Part shown: piece after piece, positions 31,749 to 44,629 of the stretch
Layout: the number at the start of each line of letters is the position of its first letter
How positions within the stretch are numbered: position 1 is the stretch's first letter
NCBI GenBank assembly: GCA_030141605.1
Contig: JAQGDQ010000190.1
Span: 1 to 64,000, forward strand
Source of the DNA: Tubiluchus corallicola
Lineage: Eukaryota > Priapulida > Priapulimorpha > Priapulimorphida > Tubiluchidae
Direction: 5' to 3'
DNA length: 64,000 nucleotides
Notes under the pieces: model-generated
Seen by the model: the letters and a program-made list of their open reading frames with translations, nothing else
The model's database searches: none
Told to the model about the DNA's origin: nothing
Position numbers and translations under genes: made by a program

Positions 31749-32961
31749 TATCGTTAGTTGCCAGCTAATTTGGGAAGTATTAATACCATAACCTATGGAA
31801 GTCTATGAAAGATTCTGTTTTAGGTTCTTAAAGGTACTTCTTGTTATGTACAAGTTCTGGTTTATTATTGCTATTATTATTGTAATTAATAAACAATTAA
31901 TTCTACGACCTATCAAAATTTCACCCACTCTGTTCAATTGTCATACATACTTGATAGGAAATGCATGTTTCTAATATAACTTATCAGTTTTGTTGCATGG
32001 ATGCTAAAAAAGTGACACAGAGTGGCAGAAATCAGTTGAAATTCTCTGCAAAAGCCGGCTGCAGGGGGATTTCTATTATTAATTTCTGTCAGTCTGTATC
32101 TGTAATATCTCACTGAAATTATAAAAGTAAATTATTCAAGTTAAAATGGACAAAGCTTGTGTGCATGTTTATTCTACTGAGCTCTTCGTTTGCTAATCTG
32201 TAATTTTTGCATTCTCTGCATCAACACGAAAAATAAAAACTTTGCTTTGTCGAAATCTTTTGTACGATATTTGCATTACCACTATAACAAACTTTTCAGT
32301 TATATAAAAGTGAAATATAACAATAGCAATCAGCATTATAAAACATATAAAAATCTACTATTTCTACACGCAAAAGTTCAGCGCACATTAACATGTGAAA
32401 AATACCTACTTGGTTTCTTCATCCCAAATATATCAATCATCAAACTATCATGCTACAATCACGGCTGCTAATTGATAAAAACTAGAACAGTAGAATAAGT
32501 GTATTATGTTAAGTTAAATATGTTGAATATGTACAAATCACAGGAAGAATTGAAAGACAATGTAGTATACACAGGTTATACATGTCAACAACTAGTCCAG
32601 AATGAATAATAAATGGCAAACAATATCATGCTGATATGCTTGTGAGATTCTTTTTGTGTTAATTCACATTTTTTGTGAACACATATTTACCTAAATGGCA
32701 AGTCTAATGATATAAAAATGCCTTTATCACAAACATTTGAAGTGACGTTAAAACTGTCTTAACGCCAGTGACTATTTCAGTAGAATCTACCATCTGAACC
32801 ATTTTTAAATATAAAAATTAAAATTACGTTCGATAAAACGGACCGACCGTGAGAGATTAAAGCTCTGCAACTAAGAAACGACAATTCTAGCGAGGCCAGT
32901 TAATGATTTTTTGTTAGAAATACAAAATGAGAAATTAACATCTTACTCTGTCATGATGTTT

Positions 32962-35900
32962 TTAGCTATGATATAGTATAAGAGCTAGCAAAACAATGAC
33001 TAGTGATAACACAAACCCAGCATTCAGTTGCAGAGCAAACACAATTACAGACAACGCAGTACCACAGCACATAGCTGACGAAATCATAAACAGTTTTGTT
33101 ATGCTGGACCATTTCTTCATAACCATGGACAGGATTAAACCATTAACTGTCTAAAAATAAATAGGCAAACACTATAACTCGTTATTGAGATCAGAAAAAT
33201 AAAATCATTGTCTAGTGAATGGCTGATGAAACTGATTAAATTTCACTAATTTTATTACTAGTCAGAACATAGAACTCTCTCTCTCTCTTGCGCTCTCTCT
33301 CTCTCTCTCTATATATATATAGTTATTGCAAAATGTTATTGTATGCTGTTTAAGTAAGCATGGTGGTACTGGCTACAGATGACCTAGAAGTAAAAAGAAG
33401 TTTTTGTGTCCCGAAATTCATGCTCAATTTACAAGCTTCTATATTTACTGTAAGTCTCTCGTTCTTAGATTTTAGTTTAATCTTTTCAGCAATAACATAA
33501 CTGTGACTGTAAGTCACTGAAAATAAAAAAGTTACTATACTACTGCTTACAAGTTAAGACTAAAGGCTTATAGTTAAAACTTAGCAAAAAGCTCAATGGA
33601 ACCTTTAGATACTGTCTCTTTTTTGACACCCAACAAAATTTTGTTAGGTTATCATCAATTTATTATCATCATCGTCATCGTTGCCATCATCAATGTCACC
33701 ATCATCATCATAACAATCATCATTAGTATCATCATAGTCACCAAAATCATTATCAGTCCATCATTTAGACCACATTCAACCAAACAGAGCAACTGTGAAT
33801 TACTATAACCCTAAAAGAAAGTCATCATCATTGTCACCATCATCATCATCATCATCATAACAATTATCATTAGTATCATCATAGTCACCAAAATCATTAT
33901 CAGTCCATCATTTAGACCACATTCAACCAAATAGTGCAACCGTGAATTACTATAAGCCTAAAAATCGTCATTGTCATCAACATCATTGCCACCATCATCA
34001 TCATCGTCACTAGCATCATCCTTGTCACCAAAATCACTATCAGGCCTTCATTAAAACCATATTCTATCAAGCACTACAATAGCAATTACAATAAGCCTAT
34101 AAATCATTCACCTTTCTAGATATCATGCAACAAATTAATTAAATATTAAAATTCCGAATGACTCACCTGTGTTGTAATAATGAGAAAAGTGTAAACAGAA
34201 TGTCCATCCAACCAACTGATACCATCGTCTTTTGAAAGTAGTACAGCACCACCATTCAAACAAATGCCAAACATATACATGATGGTATTTTGTAAAGACA
34301 ACGGCAACTAAAAAAGAATTATCGTATTTGATAAAAAATTGAATGAAAATGAATTTGTGCAATTTATGGTGGTTTCATTTTGGCTTATCTATTGTTGACT
34401 GCAGTGGCAGCTCGTGTATGGGCACTGTGAAACTGCAGCACCCCTTATTTTCACTCGATATTATCGATAACATTCAATATAATGAATCTTTTTTTCTTTA
34501 ATTCTTTCTTCATACTTGTATGTTATATACTTAAGCTTAATGTCAGTAGCCATTAAGTTCCTTAGTTCATGAAAAAATTACAAAAGTCCTTTATCATTGC
34601 GCTTCACAGTTCCAGCAACGCAATTTTTGGCTGTTGCGCACATGCGCACGTCCGAGATAAGAAGCTGCACGCTAGGTAGAGAGAACACTGTCGTTCACGC
34701 AGTGCCGACCTGTTGTGCAGGTGTAAGGTAGTGTTTCTTTTTGATTGAATTTTCTTTTTATATGTTTGTTTCGTGTTACACAATATTAAAACAATGGCTA
34801 AAATATTCTGAAGCCGCATCCTCACTAATTTTAACTACAATCAGCTACTATGGGTTGACTGATCCTGCATAATGCAAAGTAACTAAACTGTAAACTTTTC
34901 AGTATGCACAGAGGAAAAATTACAATAAACGTAGTTATTTGTATACCTGACTAGAAGATTTTAGCACATACTCTGTAGAAACACCAGCTAAGCCAGAATT
35001 TAAACAATAAACAAACATCAATACCATGCCAGTTGGTGTTATATGGACCTCAGAGGAGTTTGCTACATGACCATTTGCTTTCAAACCACCTATACTAAAT
35101 ATATAGAAACAAATTGAATGGCCTAACAAAATATGGCTAGAGACGCATCGAATGCTTAGAATGTAATGATTTTAATTTTTTAAACACAGCATAGCTGCAG
35201 TCAATTCTAAATTACATTGTAACATGCTAATTTGAAAGAAATTGTACTGCTTATATATTTTATCAGAAATACTAAGCCCATTAATTCTTTTTACTATCGT
35301 CATGTTGTTTTTATTACTAATCGTGTGAATAATCTTGACTGCTAACACTTTTTATTACTTATGTTAACAATAATATTACAGTTCGATCAGTACTATATTA
35401 TATAAGAACACTCAAATACACCATTTCAATTGTTGTTCTGTTGCAAGCTACTAAAATGTTATTTGTGATTAGGTGATTATAAAAAATTCACTAATTAGCA
35501 TTACACTATAAATCAATGCTTTGCTAGTGTTAAATGCTAATTATTAGAATGATGTTATCTATAAATCTATTGGAACGTATATTTCATAAATACTGGTGTT
35601 CATATTACTTACTAACATCCTTTGCGCTGAGATGGGTTGTGTAACATGTTGCCTTAGTTGTGCTTCTACTCATTTTATGCATTAAAGTAAGAATAATAGT
35701 AAAATTATTAGCACTGCATTGAAAAATTTCTTAAATTTCACAGAAATATATCAAACTTGGAAAAATACTGAAACAAAGTACCTGTTCATAAGTCCAGCAA
35801 TGAGCAACAGGAAAAGTGATGCCCACAATCTCCTTGACAATTTTCTGCAATTAAAAAAAATTAACAGACTTGAGCAGATGAATCCCAATTACATTCTAGC

Positions 35901-38900
35901 TTATATCGACAGAAGAAAATGAAATTTTTTGATACAGGTCTGCACATTGAAATCCATGACTTAGAACACTCAATGGCAGGACCAACTTGATGACAGGGCC
36001 AGCTTGATGACAGGGACGACTCAATGGCAGGGCCAACTTGATGACAGAGCCAGCTTGATGACAGGACCAACTTGATGACAGGGCCAGCTTGATGACAGGG
36101 ACGACTCGATGACACAACCAACTTGATGGCAGGGCCAACTTGATGACAGGGCCAACTTGATGACAGGGCCAACTTGATGACAGGGACAACTCGATGACAC
36201 AACCAACTTGATGACAGGGCCAACTTGATGACAGGGCCAACTTGATGACAGGGACGACTCGATGACACAACCAACTTGATGGCAGGGCCAACTTGATGAC
36301 AGGGCCAACTCGATGACACAACCAACTAGATGATCCAACCAACTTGATGGCAGGGCTAACTTGATGACACAACCAACTCGATGGCACAACCAACTTGATG
36401 ACAGGGCCAACTTGATGACATGGTCAACTCAATGGCAGGGCTAATTTGATGTAAAGGCATTCCTGCAGGAGTGAAACCTGAGCAATCAGCAACTGGTCGC
36501 AGTGTCTTGGCTATGCTTGACAATATTTACATCATCCCTACATGAGAGGAACGGATGAAAGCAGTGCACCAGATAAAAACACTCAAAAGCAGAGTTCTTA
36601 GCACCAGTCTACCATCCACTTGCTAACTAAGCTGGGTGTTTATGTAACATTTGTCACAATGATGCACTGAAATAGCTCAGAAACTCTCAATTCAAATAAC
36701 ATCATTCATATTGCTTTCAGCATTTAATAATGGAAATTAAGGTCATAAGTTTTGGCTTGTAACACGAAAGTAGCTGAGCAAAAATGTTGAACTACATTAA
36801 AAATGCATTTTTTGCAGTCTGAATAGCATTGCAAAAATTTAAAAAACTAAAGTATGCGCAATAGCATGGTGGGTAATGCAAATCATTAGTTCAGTACTTC
36901 AGTTGTTTTACGTGGACTTGACTTAATTATGCATTAGTCTGTGCGTAGAGTGATTTGCAAGCAAGATCTTCCTTAGGAACAAGAAAAAATAAACTAGGTG
37001 AGGTTCTAGCTAGCTCTTAAAACTGTTAGTATTACAATAGCATGGGTTCCGAGGCGCTGTCAAGTTTACACAAATATGTTGTCTGGTACACTTAACCTTT
37101 GACCTTTTAATGATCAATTGCTGGAACTGTGAAAAGGCTTATTTAAACAAGACTGTTACATTGCTGCTCTTAATATTAATGGAAATAAAAACTTTCTCAC
37201 TAACTAACCTTTTCATGATGATTCTGTATAAAATGCTTGTTGAAATAATCTTCAAATTACACAAAACCTATCAACAGATACAGAAGTATGAGAAGCTGTT
37301 ATATCTACAGACACATAAGCTTGATCTGACTTTTGAAAATTAAAACCCGACAATAATGACATTTGAAGCATATGATCTTAGTTAGAAAATCTGATAAAAA
37401 GCTTAATATTGTGAGTTTGTCACAACAACTAGGGATGTAAAACCGAATGTTTATAAAGTTACACAGTTGCAAAAAACTTAACAGTCTTAGTAGACTCAAA
37501 ATTGGCAAATTTCTTTATAGTTTAAACTGTAGAGCAAAATTAGTTAAGCTGGCAAACACAAGCCAAAAACCAACAATTGTACATTTGCTGTCACTGACTT
37601 TTCCTCAGAATGCTAAGTAAACATCACCCAGACACAATTTTATACAAAACAAAACAATGATTTACATATAATTATGTTAAGTTACATCAGATGACTAAAA
37701 TTGACAATTTAATGCATTTATTACAAGAAAATGATAATGGTTTAACAGTTTTCATAAAGAGTGCCCTAGTACACAGTTTTACAACCTACTAAATTTTGTT
37801 TTTAAAGGCCTATATAACTCCAACAGGCATTGAAGTTTTGTAACACATTATTATGATAACACAAAGAAATTATAGTTATTATTAAACAAAAGAGACTTAT
37901 AAATTAAATTACTTACCCTTTCCTGGTGAATTTTGAACACCTGCATTGCTGTAAAGATTGCTGTGTTTCACGTCCTTCATGCGAATGACGTACAAAGCAC
38001 GGAAAGTATCTTTGGTTACCGATGTTTGTTTACCGATCTTTGGTGACCTTGTGACTCATAATGTTATTCGTCTCACGCAGAGAAAAATGGCAGTTCTTCA
38101 ACTTTAATACAGCTAACAACCGAAGTGATAAAGAATCAAGAGAAAGAAGTTTTACAGTAAGTTTGCAATAAAATAAATTGAATATTCATAATGAGCATAG
38201 GATTTTGAGTTGTAAAAGCTTATATTACAGTGAGAGTTTAGTTTGACTTTAGCGTTTTAGTAAGGCTGGTGTGTACACATCAGCTCAGAAATAAACAAAA
38301 ATAACCTTTTTAACCTTGTTCGTTCTTACTTATGCGCCAAGCACGCTTGTGTTAAATATGCCTGGACTATACAACGAGTAAATGTCAATTAAGCAGTAAT
38401 AAGTACTCACATGAAATGTTCCAGCATCCATGTATGACTGCATATAAACAGCTAGATTATTATTAACCATGTAAAGCACAGCAGGGAAAGACATTTTCCA
38501 AAATACAGACTTCAGATCCATCAGGTGAACTAGCATAGGACCTTTTGTAAAATAAATCACCAATGATATAATAAGCTGAAATAAAAAATAAGTTCAAGCA
38601 GTTAGTAACAAAGAATGAAAACAATTATTAAAAAATATGTTTGACACTGGTGCCATCTTAAATTGCTTGATTATGACTATGAAAACTAGAATTAACAAAC
38701 CATCGCAGAAGTTCAACAACAATTAACGTAGCAGCTAATGAGATGAATAAGGAAAAGGAGATGTTGATAACTGTAAGCCAATTGAGACTTGAACCTATGA
38801 CCTCGGAATTGAGCTACTATGTTAATTGTGATGAACATGGTTCAATAAAGAGATACAAAAGTTACTGCAACTAGAGAAGACAATGTCAAATGCATTATTA

Positions 38901-39297
38901 TAACATTATCTCAATAAACAACTCTGACTAGCCTTTCTAAAATTCATAGTACGATGCAAGTTACACTTTATACATTATCCACAAATACTGGTTAATAAAA
39001 AACTCAGCTTGAGCACTCTAAGTCTAAAAATTTCATAAGTTTGAGGAAATCAGGGATGAAGGTTTTGACACATTAGTAGAATGATACATATGATTAAAAC
39101 AATTGAAGTTATTTAACTTGTCAGAAAAAACGAAAATTTTTATTTAGCCTAGACCTATATATCAGAACATTTGTTATTATATTTGTTATACCTTAGAAAG
39201 TTCAATGAAGAACACAATACTGGCAGTGTTGTACTGTCGATGTCCATTCACTTGACTCAATTGCACTAGCACTCCATATGACCCATAGCACATCACA
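32962..39297 (-). CDS. SLC35A4: SLC35A4-like nucleotide-sugar-transporter family protein (first exon not found)
   Basis: Multi-pass Golgi/ER-type membrane protein of the SLC35A family. Exons in gene order: 39297-39192 (VMCYGSYGVLVQLSQVNGHR), 38575-38411 (NNNLAVYMQSYMDAGTFH), 37267-37209 (VLCNLKIISTSILYRIIMKR), 35844-35782 (LSRRLWASLFLLLIAGLMN), 35094-34947 (PTGMVLMFVYCLNSGLAGVS, TEYVLKSSSQ), 34307-34167 (LPLSLQNTIMYMFGICLNGG), 33150-32962 (TVNGLILSMVMKKWSSITKL, then a final membrane segment and TAA). Seven exons, 871 nt, all GT-AG and in phase; about 290 codons. Vertebrate SLC35A4 is about 324 residues, so roughly 30-40 N-terminal residues are missing; their exon should lie right of 39,300. 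Vertebrate SLC35A4 is, to my knowledge, coded by one exon, unlike here. The transported substrate is not shown by sequence. Confidence 0.85.
33274..33320. repeat. CT/TA microsatellite
   Basis: CTCTCT run with one TTGCG interruption passing into TATATATATA. It lies in the last SLC35A4-like intron. Confidence 0.9.
33655..34105. repeat. Three-copy tandem repeat of about 150 bp containing CAT runs
   Basis: Three units, each with a CATCATCAT-rich part followed by CACCAAAATCATTATCAGTC and an ACCACATTCAACCAA-type block, at about 33,655, 33,820 and 33,965. The third is the most diverged. Intronic in the SLC35A4-like gene. Confidence 0.85.
34402..34853. mobile_element. hAT-like non-autonomous element with perfect 8-bp TSD
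   Basis: Starts CAGTGGCAGCTCGTG and is flanked by GTTGACTG on both sides (34394-34401 and 34854-34861). It shares body sequence in reverse orientation with the element at 23,206. Intronic in the SLC35A4-like gene, between exons 34307 and 34947. Confidence 0.82.
35965..36450. repeat. Minisatellite with 17-bp unit
   Basis: About 27 imperfect units of ACTTGATGACAGGGCCA with variants (GGGACGACTCGATGACA, ACACAACCA). Minus-strand frames stay open for up to 165 codons as repeats of SSSWPCHQVG or VIKLALSSSW. Because 17 is not a multiple of three, all three frames give the same peptides in rotation. It lies inside an SLC35A4-like intron, so this is not a gene. Confidence 0.93.
36805..37141 (+). mobile_element. 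MITE, family A copy 3
   Basis: Ends CTGGAACTGTGAAAAGGCTTA and carries the family's internal blocks (CTAGGTGAGGTTCTAGCTAG, TAGAGTGATTTGCAAGC). The left end is diverged, so the start is approximate. It stops about 68 bp before SLC35A4-like exon 37209-37267. Confidence 0.7.
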
Positions 39298-39846
39298 CTG
39301 TAAATAAATAATTATTTACAAAAAATGTAAAAAACCTGCATTCCGTGCCATGTTGTCATTCTAACAACAGTTCAAGTTACTTCACTTAATACAGTCAGTT
39401 CGCAATGCAGAATTACTGACAGACATGTACATAAGCGAGTAATGTAAAGTCACAGTGTAATGTTATTGGTTACAAATTCTTAGAATATTTGCTTACAAAA
39501 CAAAAAACATCAAATGAGCCTTTTTTTGGAAAATTAAGCTTTGGCACTCAAATTTATCTGTCTGCACGTGTGTGACTAGTTTCTTCTAAAATTAGTAAAA
39601 TTGCTTGATTAGCCTATCAAATACATGAGCATAGTTTTGTCATTTTACGATATTTTTATTAATCTTAATACAACTTTACAACATAATGAAAAAATTGCAT
39701 ACAAAGGTAATGGAGGCTTCTGCTGGTAGATGTACTATAAAAACACCAGACAGGAGTGACAAACGACAAACACAGTGGATCATATGCAAATGTCACATTA
39801 AGTCGAAAACTATTAGGAGCTGTAAAGTTGGGAACATATTGTCTAT

Positions 39847-40217
39847 TAAGCCTTTTCACAGTATCATTGTGCGGATGCGCAAGTCAACGGTTAAGTATAC
39901 CACAACAACACGTCTTAACTACAACCGTTATGTGACATGTATGTAAAGCAAAATCGTCTGCTGCATCAGTTCAGTAACTTCAGCAGTTTTACTTGGACTT
40001 TACTTAACTATGCATTAGTCTGTACATAGAGTGATTTACTGCTTGGGAACAAGAAAAAATAAACTAGGTAAGGTTCTAGCTAGTTGTTAAAACTGTTTCC
40101 ATTACAATAGCTTGGGCTGCAAATCATTGTCATGTGTACACAAATGCGTTATCTGGTACACTTAACCATTGACCTTTTCACGATCATGATCACTTGCTGG
40201 AACTGTGAAAGGGCTTA
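39847..40217 (+). mobile_element. MITE, family A copy 4 (best preserved ends)
   Basis: Begins TAAGCCTTTTCACAGTATCA and ends AACTGTGAAAGGGCTTA, so the terminal inverted repeats are clear. Internal blocks shared with the copies at 4,953, 21,480 and 36,805 include AACACGTCTTAACTACAACC and CTAGGTAAGGTTCTAGCTAG. No ORF. Confidence 0.85.
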
Positions 40218-40378
40218 TCAGTCTATGACCAATGATTGTAAAATTCTGATTAATAAATAATAGGTCAATAGATCAGAATAATAATTATTATTCAATCTGA
40301 CTGAAAATAACAATTTTTTTACTACAGTATTAATTCTAAGTGAACGGCATAATCGGTCTAGTCTTAATTTTGTAAAAC

Positions 40379-40573
40379 ATAGGTTTTGTGCTAGTGCGTG
40401 GTGAGCATAGAGATGAATACCGTGTACTATCACTTGGTTTTACGTTCAACACAAATAGACAAGTGTTACGACACTTTAAATATTCCAAAAGCAGTTACCC
40501 AATTCCTATGGCGCATCCCGATAGAAATGACCTGCGTTTAGTTATAAATTCAGTGTCAGACTTTTCTATGTAG
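40379..40573 (+). other. Unassigned open frame of 64 codons
   Basis: An open stretch without an ATG start codes residues such as VRGEHRDEYRVLSLGFTF and YPIPMAHPDRNDLRLVINSV, with a composition more like a real protein than its surroundings, ending in TAG at 40571-40573. I do not recognise the family. It follows the MITE directly and precedes other decayed-looking frames, so it may be a remnant of a mobile element or an isolated exon. Confidence 0.3.
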
Positions 40574-41711
40574 TGAGGTAATATAGTATTTTTTGAAATT
40601 TTATACAAATATTTTTTATAACAAGCAACACTGGACATCGCCATGTTGCTATTACGAAAGACTACAACCGCTAAAACGAATTTTTATAATAATGGCAGAG
40701 AGGGCAGATTGCAGGCTGGAAAAGGCAACTTTTACATCCTGATCTGGAAATGACATAATTAAATTCTATTCATTTATTAACTCCTCAAGAATTATCAAAA
40801 TACAGTATTGGTAGAAATACATGCATTATATAACAAAGGAGAAGGGCAGCGAACAACCCATAGGTTATCTAGTCAGTCACCCAATAAAATTAATTTTTGG
40901 CACCATAATTCAATTTAGATTTGAATTTTGTTGACGTGTGTAATTGGCAATGATGGGAAACGCAATACTGTAGAACATTATAATTTAATAATCAAAAATT
41001 TGAAATTCTAAAAGTCATAAAATGTATGACTAATAATTATTAAAATATTACAATAATTATTAAATTTATAGACGATTTTGTACCATTTCGCCTACAGATC
41101 TCAAACACGAAGGCAAGAGAGAGCATTATTCGTTTACAGAAAGCATGACAAAGTTAAAATTTTAAAAAATAGTAGTTTTCTAAGACATTTCTATGTTGAA
41201 AAATGTCTATTGAAATCATTGAATGAAGGAAATTATGGCTATACGGATTATTACGGTTAATCTTAAAGCAAATTCGATAAACAAATACTATAAGAGCGAG
41301 AATATAATGAACAGAACTATTTTGTTATGTTGCAGAGAACTGAATACTAGGGAACACCTTTCTGAATGTCTAAAACAATATATGCCAATAAATGGAGCCT
41401 ATTTCTCCATTTGAAATGAAAAGTTATTCAATTCAAAAGGTTTATTTATCTCTAATATAATATTTATAGGGCAAATACAACAAATTATGTAAAGTGTGTG
41501 GAGATGGGGTGGCGAAAGACCAGGAGGTCATCGAGTCAGCCACCCCTATAAGTTAGATTGTATGTCAATGAAGTGCTTCTGTTAAAGATGAGGAAATAAG
41601 AAAAGAAAGTCATGACAAAGCAAATGATATATGTATATACACTATATATATATAGTGTGATTTATAAATAAAGTAAACTTGTGTAATTGACATCGATAAC
41701 AGTCACTTTTA

Positions 41712-41905
41712 TTGATGTCTGTTTGCTCGTCCATTTTAATGAAAAGGATAGAGCGTATTCACAGAATATTAGCAAGTCATAATAAAGTGAAATTTATTCT
41801 TAATACACGTCACTGTATTGTGTCAAGTGGTATCCCCCAAGGAAGTGCTGTGAAGTCCAGCTTTTTTATGATTTTCATTAAAGTCTGTCACTTTAAATTT
41901 AAAGT
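41712..41905 (+). pseudogene. Non-LTR reverse-transcriptase remnant
   Basis: An open frame contains FILNTRHCIVSSGIPQGSAV followed by FFMIFI, resembling the conserved SGVPQGSxLGPxLF-IFINDL block of non-LTR reverse transcriptases, with a few helix residues upstream (KRIERIHRILASHNKV). No catalytic FADD follows. It is a small decayed fragment, unrelated in sequence to the RTE-like piece at 3,817. Confidence 0.6.
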
Positions 41906-43213
41906 AATCATTGTTATATCTGTTAATTTGTTGAGAAAATATTACTGCTTTTCCCAATGTAAATTTTGTTTGGATTTATTAGCTTTCATGTTAAAAAAGA
42001 ATGCTATTTGGGTATATTACATTTAATTTAACACAGCAACAATAAAAAGTCATTTTCTACAAATATGAATGCTTTAAACTGCTCGCAACTCAGCTATAAT
42101 TTTGTGTATTTTTAATTTCCATTTAAATTACATAGTACGTGTCAGTATCTGAATAAACACTATGTTTTCCACTTACTATATAATGGCATATAATGATCTC
42201 CTTAAGACAGTTTGGTAATATATGGTTAACTACTCAATATGTTGAAACATGTACAAATCACATAGGAGTTGTAATAATAAAAACTTGAAATAATTACAGG
42301 CACTGTTACATTATAAGGAGATGTACGACAACAAAAAAGCCAAACAAAAAAGTCAGTTTTGAAACATGTATTCAATACTAGTCGACACTTTAGGCAATTT
42401 TGTAACTGCAGTACATAGTTACAGTAAAAATTTCTGCTTTCCATATTCTAAGACAGACAATGCAAATGAAAGCTTAGCAGCAGAAATTTAAGCCATCGCC
42501 CCAATGGTGCCAACATAATTTCTTAAGCAGTCATTGTAGAAAACAAAGCTAAGTTTGTTACATATATAAGTTTAAGAATAGTACGGCCTTATCTACAACA
42601 ATGGACACTATAATATGTATATACTAGCGTGATAAAATGTTAAACGTGTGATAAATACATAATTATATGTAAATAACTCTACACACTACAGTAGAATGAA
42701 ATAAACACAATCACAGATAAATAGACATCTATGACAATATATAAGATTAATTGTACAGTTAAAGGGGTAAAAATGTACATGAACTACAGTACTTGCTCTG
42801 CTTAGATTAAAACACGTGAATTTACACAAATTTTAACAAAACAACATAATTTTCTGCTATTTTAGCAGATAGTCTTAAACAACATGATTTTAGCTTAATT
42901 TAATCAGTGGACAATAAAATGATAGCGACCTTCATATAAATAGTAACAACTAATTGTACTTGCTAAAAGACTTTACAGTGAGTAGCTTACAGCAATTCTG
43001 AATCACCTTGAAATTTTGAATAATAATTAACACATTTGGAAACCTAATATTATTAAGCATTATCAACTACCATTTCTATAATCTTTCTCCTTTAAAAATA
43101 TTAAGAGAGACAATGTAAATGAAAATACACATCTTAAATAAAATCACAAGTAAATTACCATAAGTGTTATTAAAACCAAAGCTATTAAACTGGTCTCTTA
43201 TTACATCAATTAC

Positions 43214-43342
43214 CTATACGTGACTTAAAAAGAATTTCACAGTGCAGAAGTATAAAGACAACGTACTTGATGCATCCATTGTTGGAATTAATATAACAAA
43301 TGATGCAACAATAATCACAACAGCTACAATTGTATTTTCCAT
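43214..43342 (-). CDS. Possible small single-pass membrane ORF (42 aa), doubtful
   Basis: Minus-strand ATG at 43342 opens MENTIVAVVIIVASFVILIP, a strong membrane-helix-like run, ending in TAG at 43214. A possible donor (GTACGT) lies inside it, so it could be part of an exon rather than a whole gene. No family recognised; a chance hydrophobic ORF in AT-rich DNA is quite possible. Confidence 0.2.
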   Translation of the reverse strand: MENTIVAVVIIVASFVILIPTMDASSTLSLYFCTVKFFLSHV

Positions 43343-44629
43343 ACCAGCAGAAACCTAGCCAAGTTCCAATAAAATTGTTGCATTTGCAGTAATTTATCAC
43401 CAGTAAATAAATTTCTTTACTGTCAAAATTGGAATTGTGCTTACTGTAATAAATGGAAGGAAAAAACTTGTTCTAGTTAGTTTGCTGTACATCGTAGCAG
43501 GATATTTAACTAGGTTCCCTGCTTTGCTAAATCATAATTTTATAAATCATACCACAAAGTTATTTACAAAAGCACACCATTAAAGTGAATGTAGCTCACA
43601 GTTCACTAGTTTACATGATTAATAAATGATAATTATCAGCAATTTTTCACTAGCTGCTTTAAATGAAAAGCTTTGTTCCTGTAACGAACGCAGTCAAAGT
43701 ATGAGGTAAGTCACGAGAACTTTTGACTGACTTTCAGAGCAAATGACTCAGACTAGAAGTAAAGCTACGTGTAAGCACAATAAGGCCAATGAAATTTACA
43801 ACTTGAGATGCTACAAACTTTGGTACCAAGTCGATCAGTGCATGCCAGACACATCTTAGTCATCTAAACAGATGAGATCTTTCCTCATACCTCTTTCTTT
43901 TTTACTCAAGTCCTCCAATCCTAAAAAGAATAGATATATTCAAAAACCAAGAAAAGTGTCAGTGAACAATGCAAAAATTGCATCACAGCCACGCAGGCAA
44001 TTCTGTAGCCAGTTGGGATCCGATGATCCAGGACTTATGGACACAAAATTCTAAAATCGATTTTAATATTAATTATAGTAAGGGTATTTTGTAATTACTT
44101 GAAAAGCAAAAAATATAATCTGATCTTGGAATTGAACCCACATTTTTTCAAATTATAGTCAGGAAACTTGAGCATCATTCCGACATTTATTAATACGGCA
44201 TTAAAACACTCATATTATATTATATTTACCACAGAATAGTAAGTAATAATTCTAAAAATATATCTCTGTCCTAATATGTCTCAGTATCAATATCCTTATT
44301 GCTGTTTATTGTCAATGACAGAAACTTTTATTAAGTATATTTTACTTGCCAGAAATCACAAAAAAAATCAGACTTTCATTATGAAATTAACATGTTATTA
44401 AACAGATGTAAATGTAATCTTAAGCAAGTACAGTTTGGTGATGGTAGAATTTCAAAATGTTTAATAATTATGAAACCTCATGAAAAATTAACAAAAAATA
44501 ATAATAAAATTCCGTAATGTGAAAGTAAGTCTAAACTTTTTAAGACAATTTTTTACCACATTAAATCATTCCAGTCGATATATCCGTCATAAGGTAAGAT
44601 TAGAAAGTCAGCTATAAACCAGACAAATA

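Noticed and set aside
35861-36410. 165-, 154- and 129-codon minus-strand proteins
   Set aside because: They are rotations of the 17-bp minisatellite within an SLC35A4-like intron.
37916-38075. Minus-strand open stretch ending at a GTAAGT, considered as an SLC35A4-like exon
   Set aside because: The true exon for that position is 37267-37209, which matches VLCNLKI and fits the phase; this stretch has no match and no start.
43872-44054. 60-codon plus-strand frame
   Set aside because: No protein-like features. The minus strand here was considered as a CHD terminal exon, but without a conserved match it was left unassigned.
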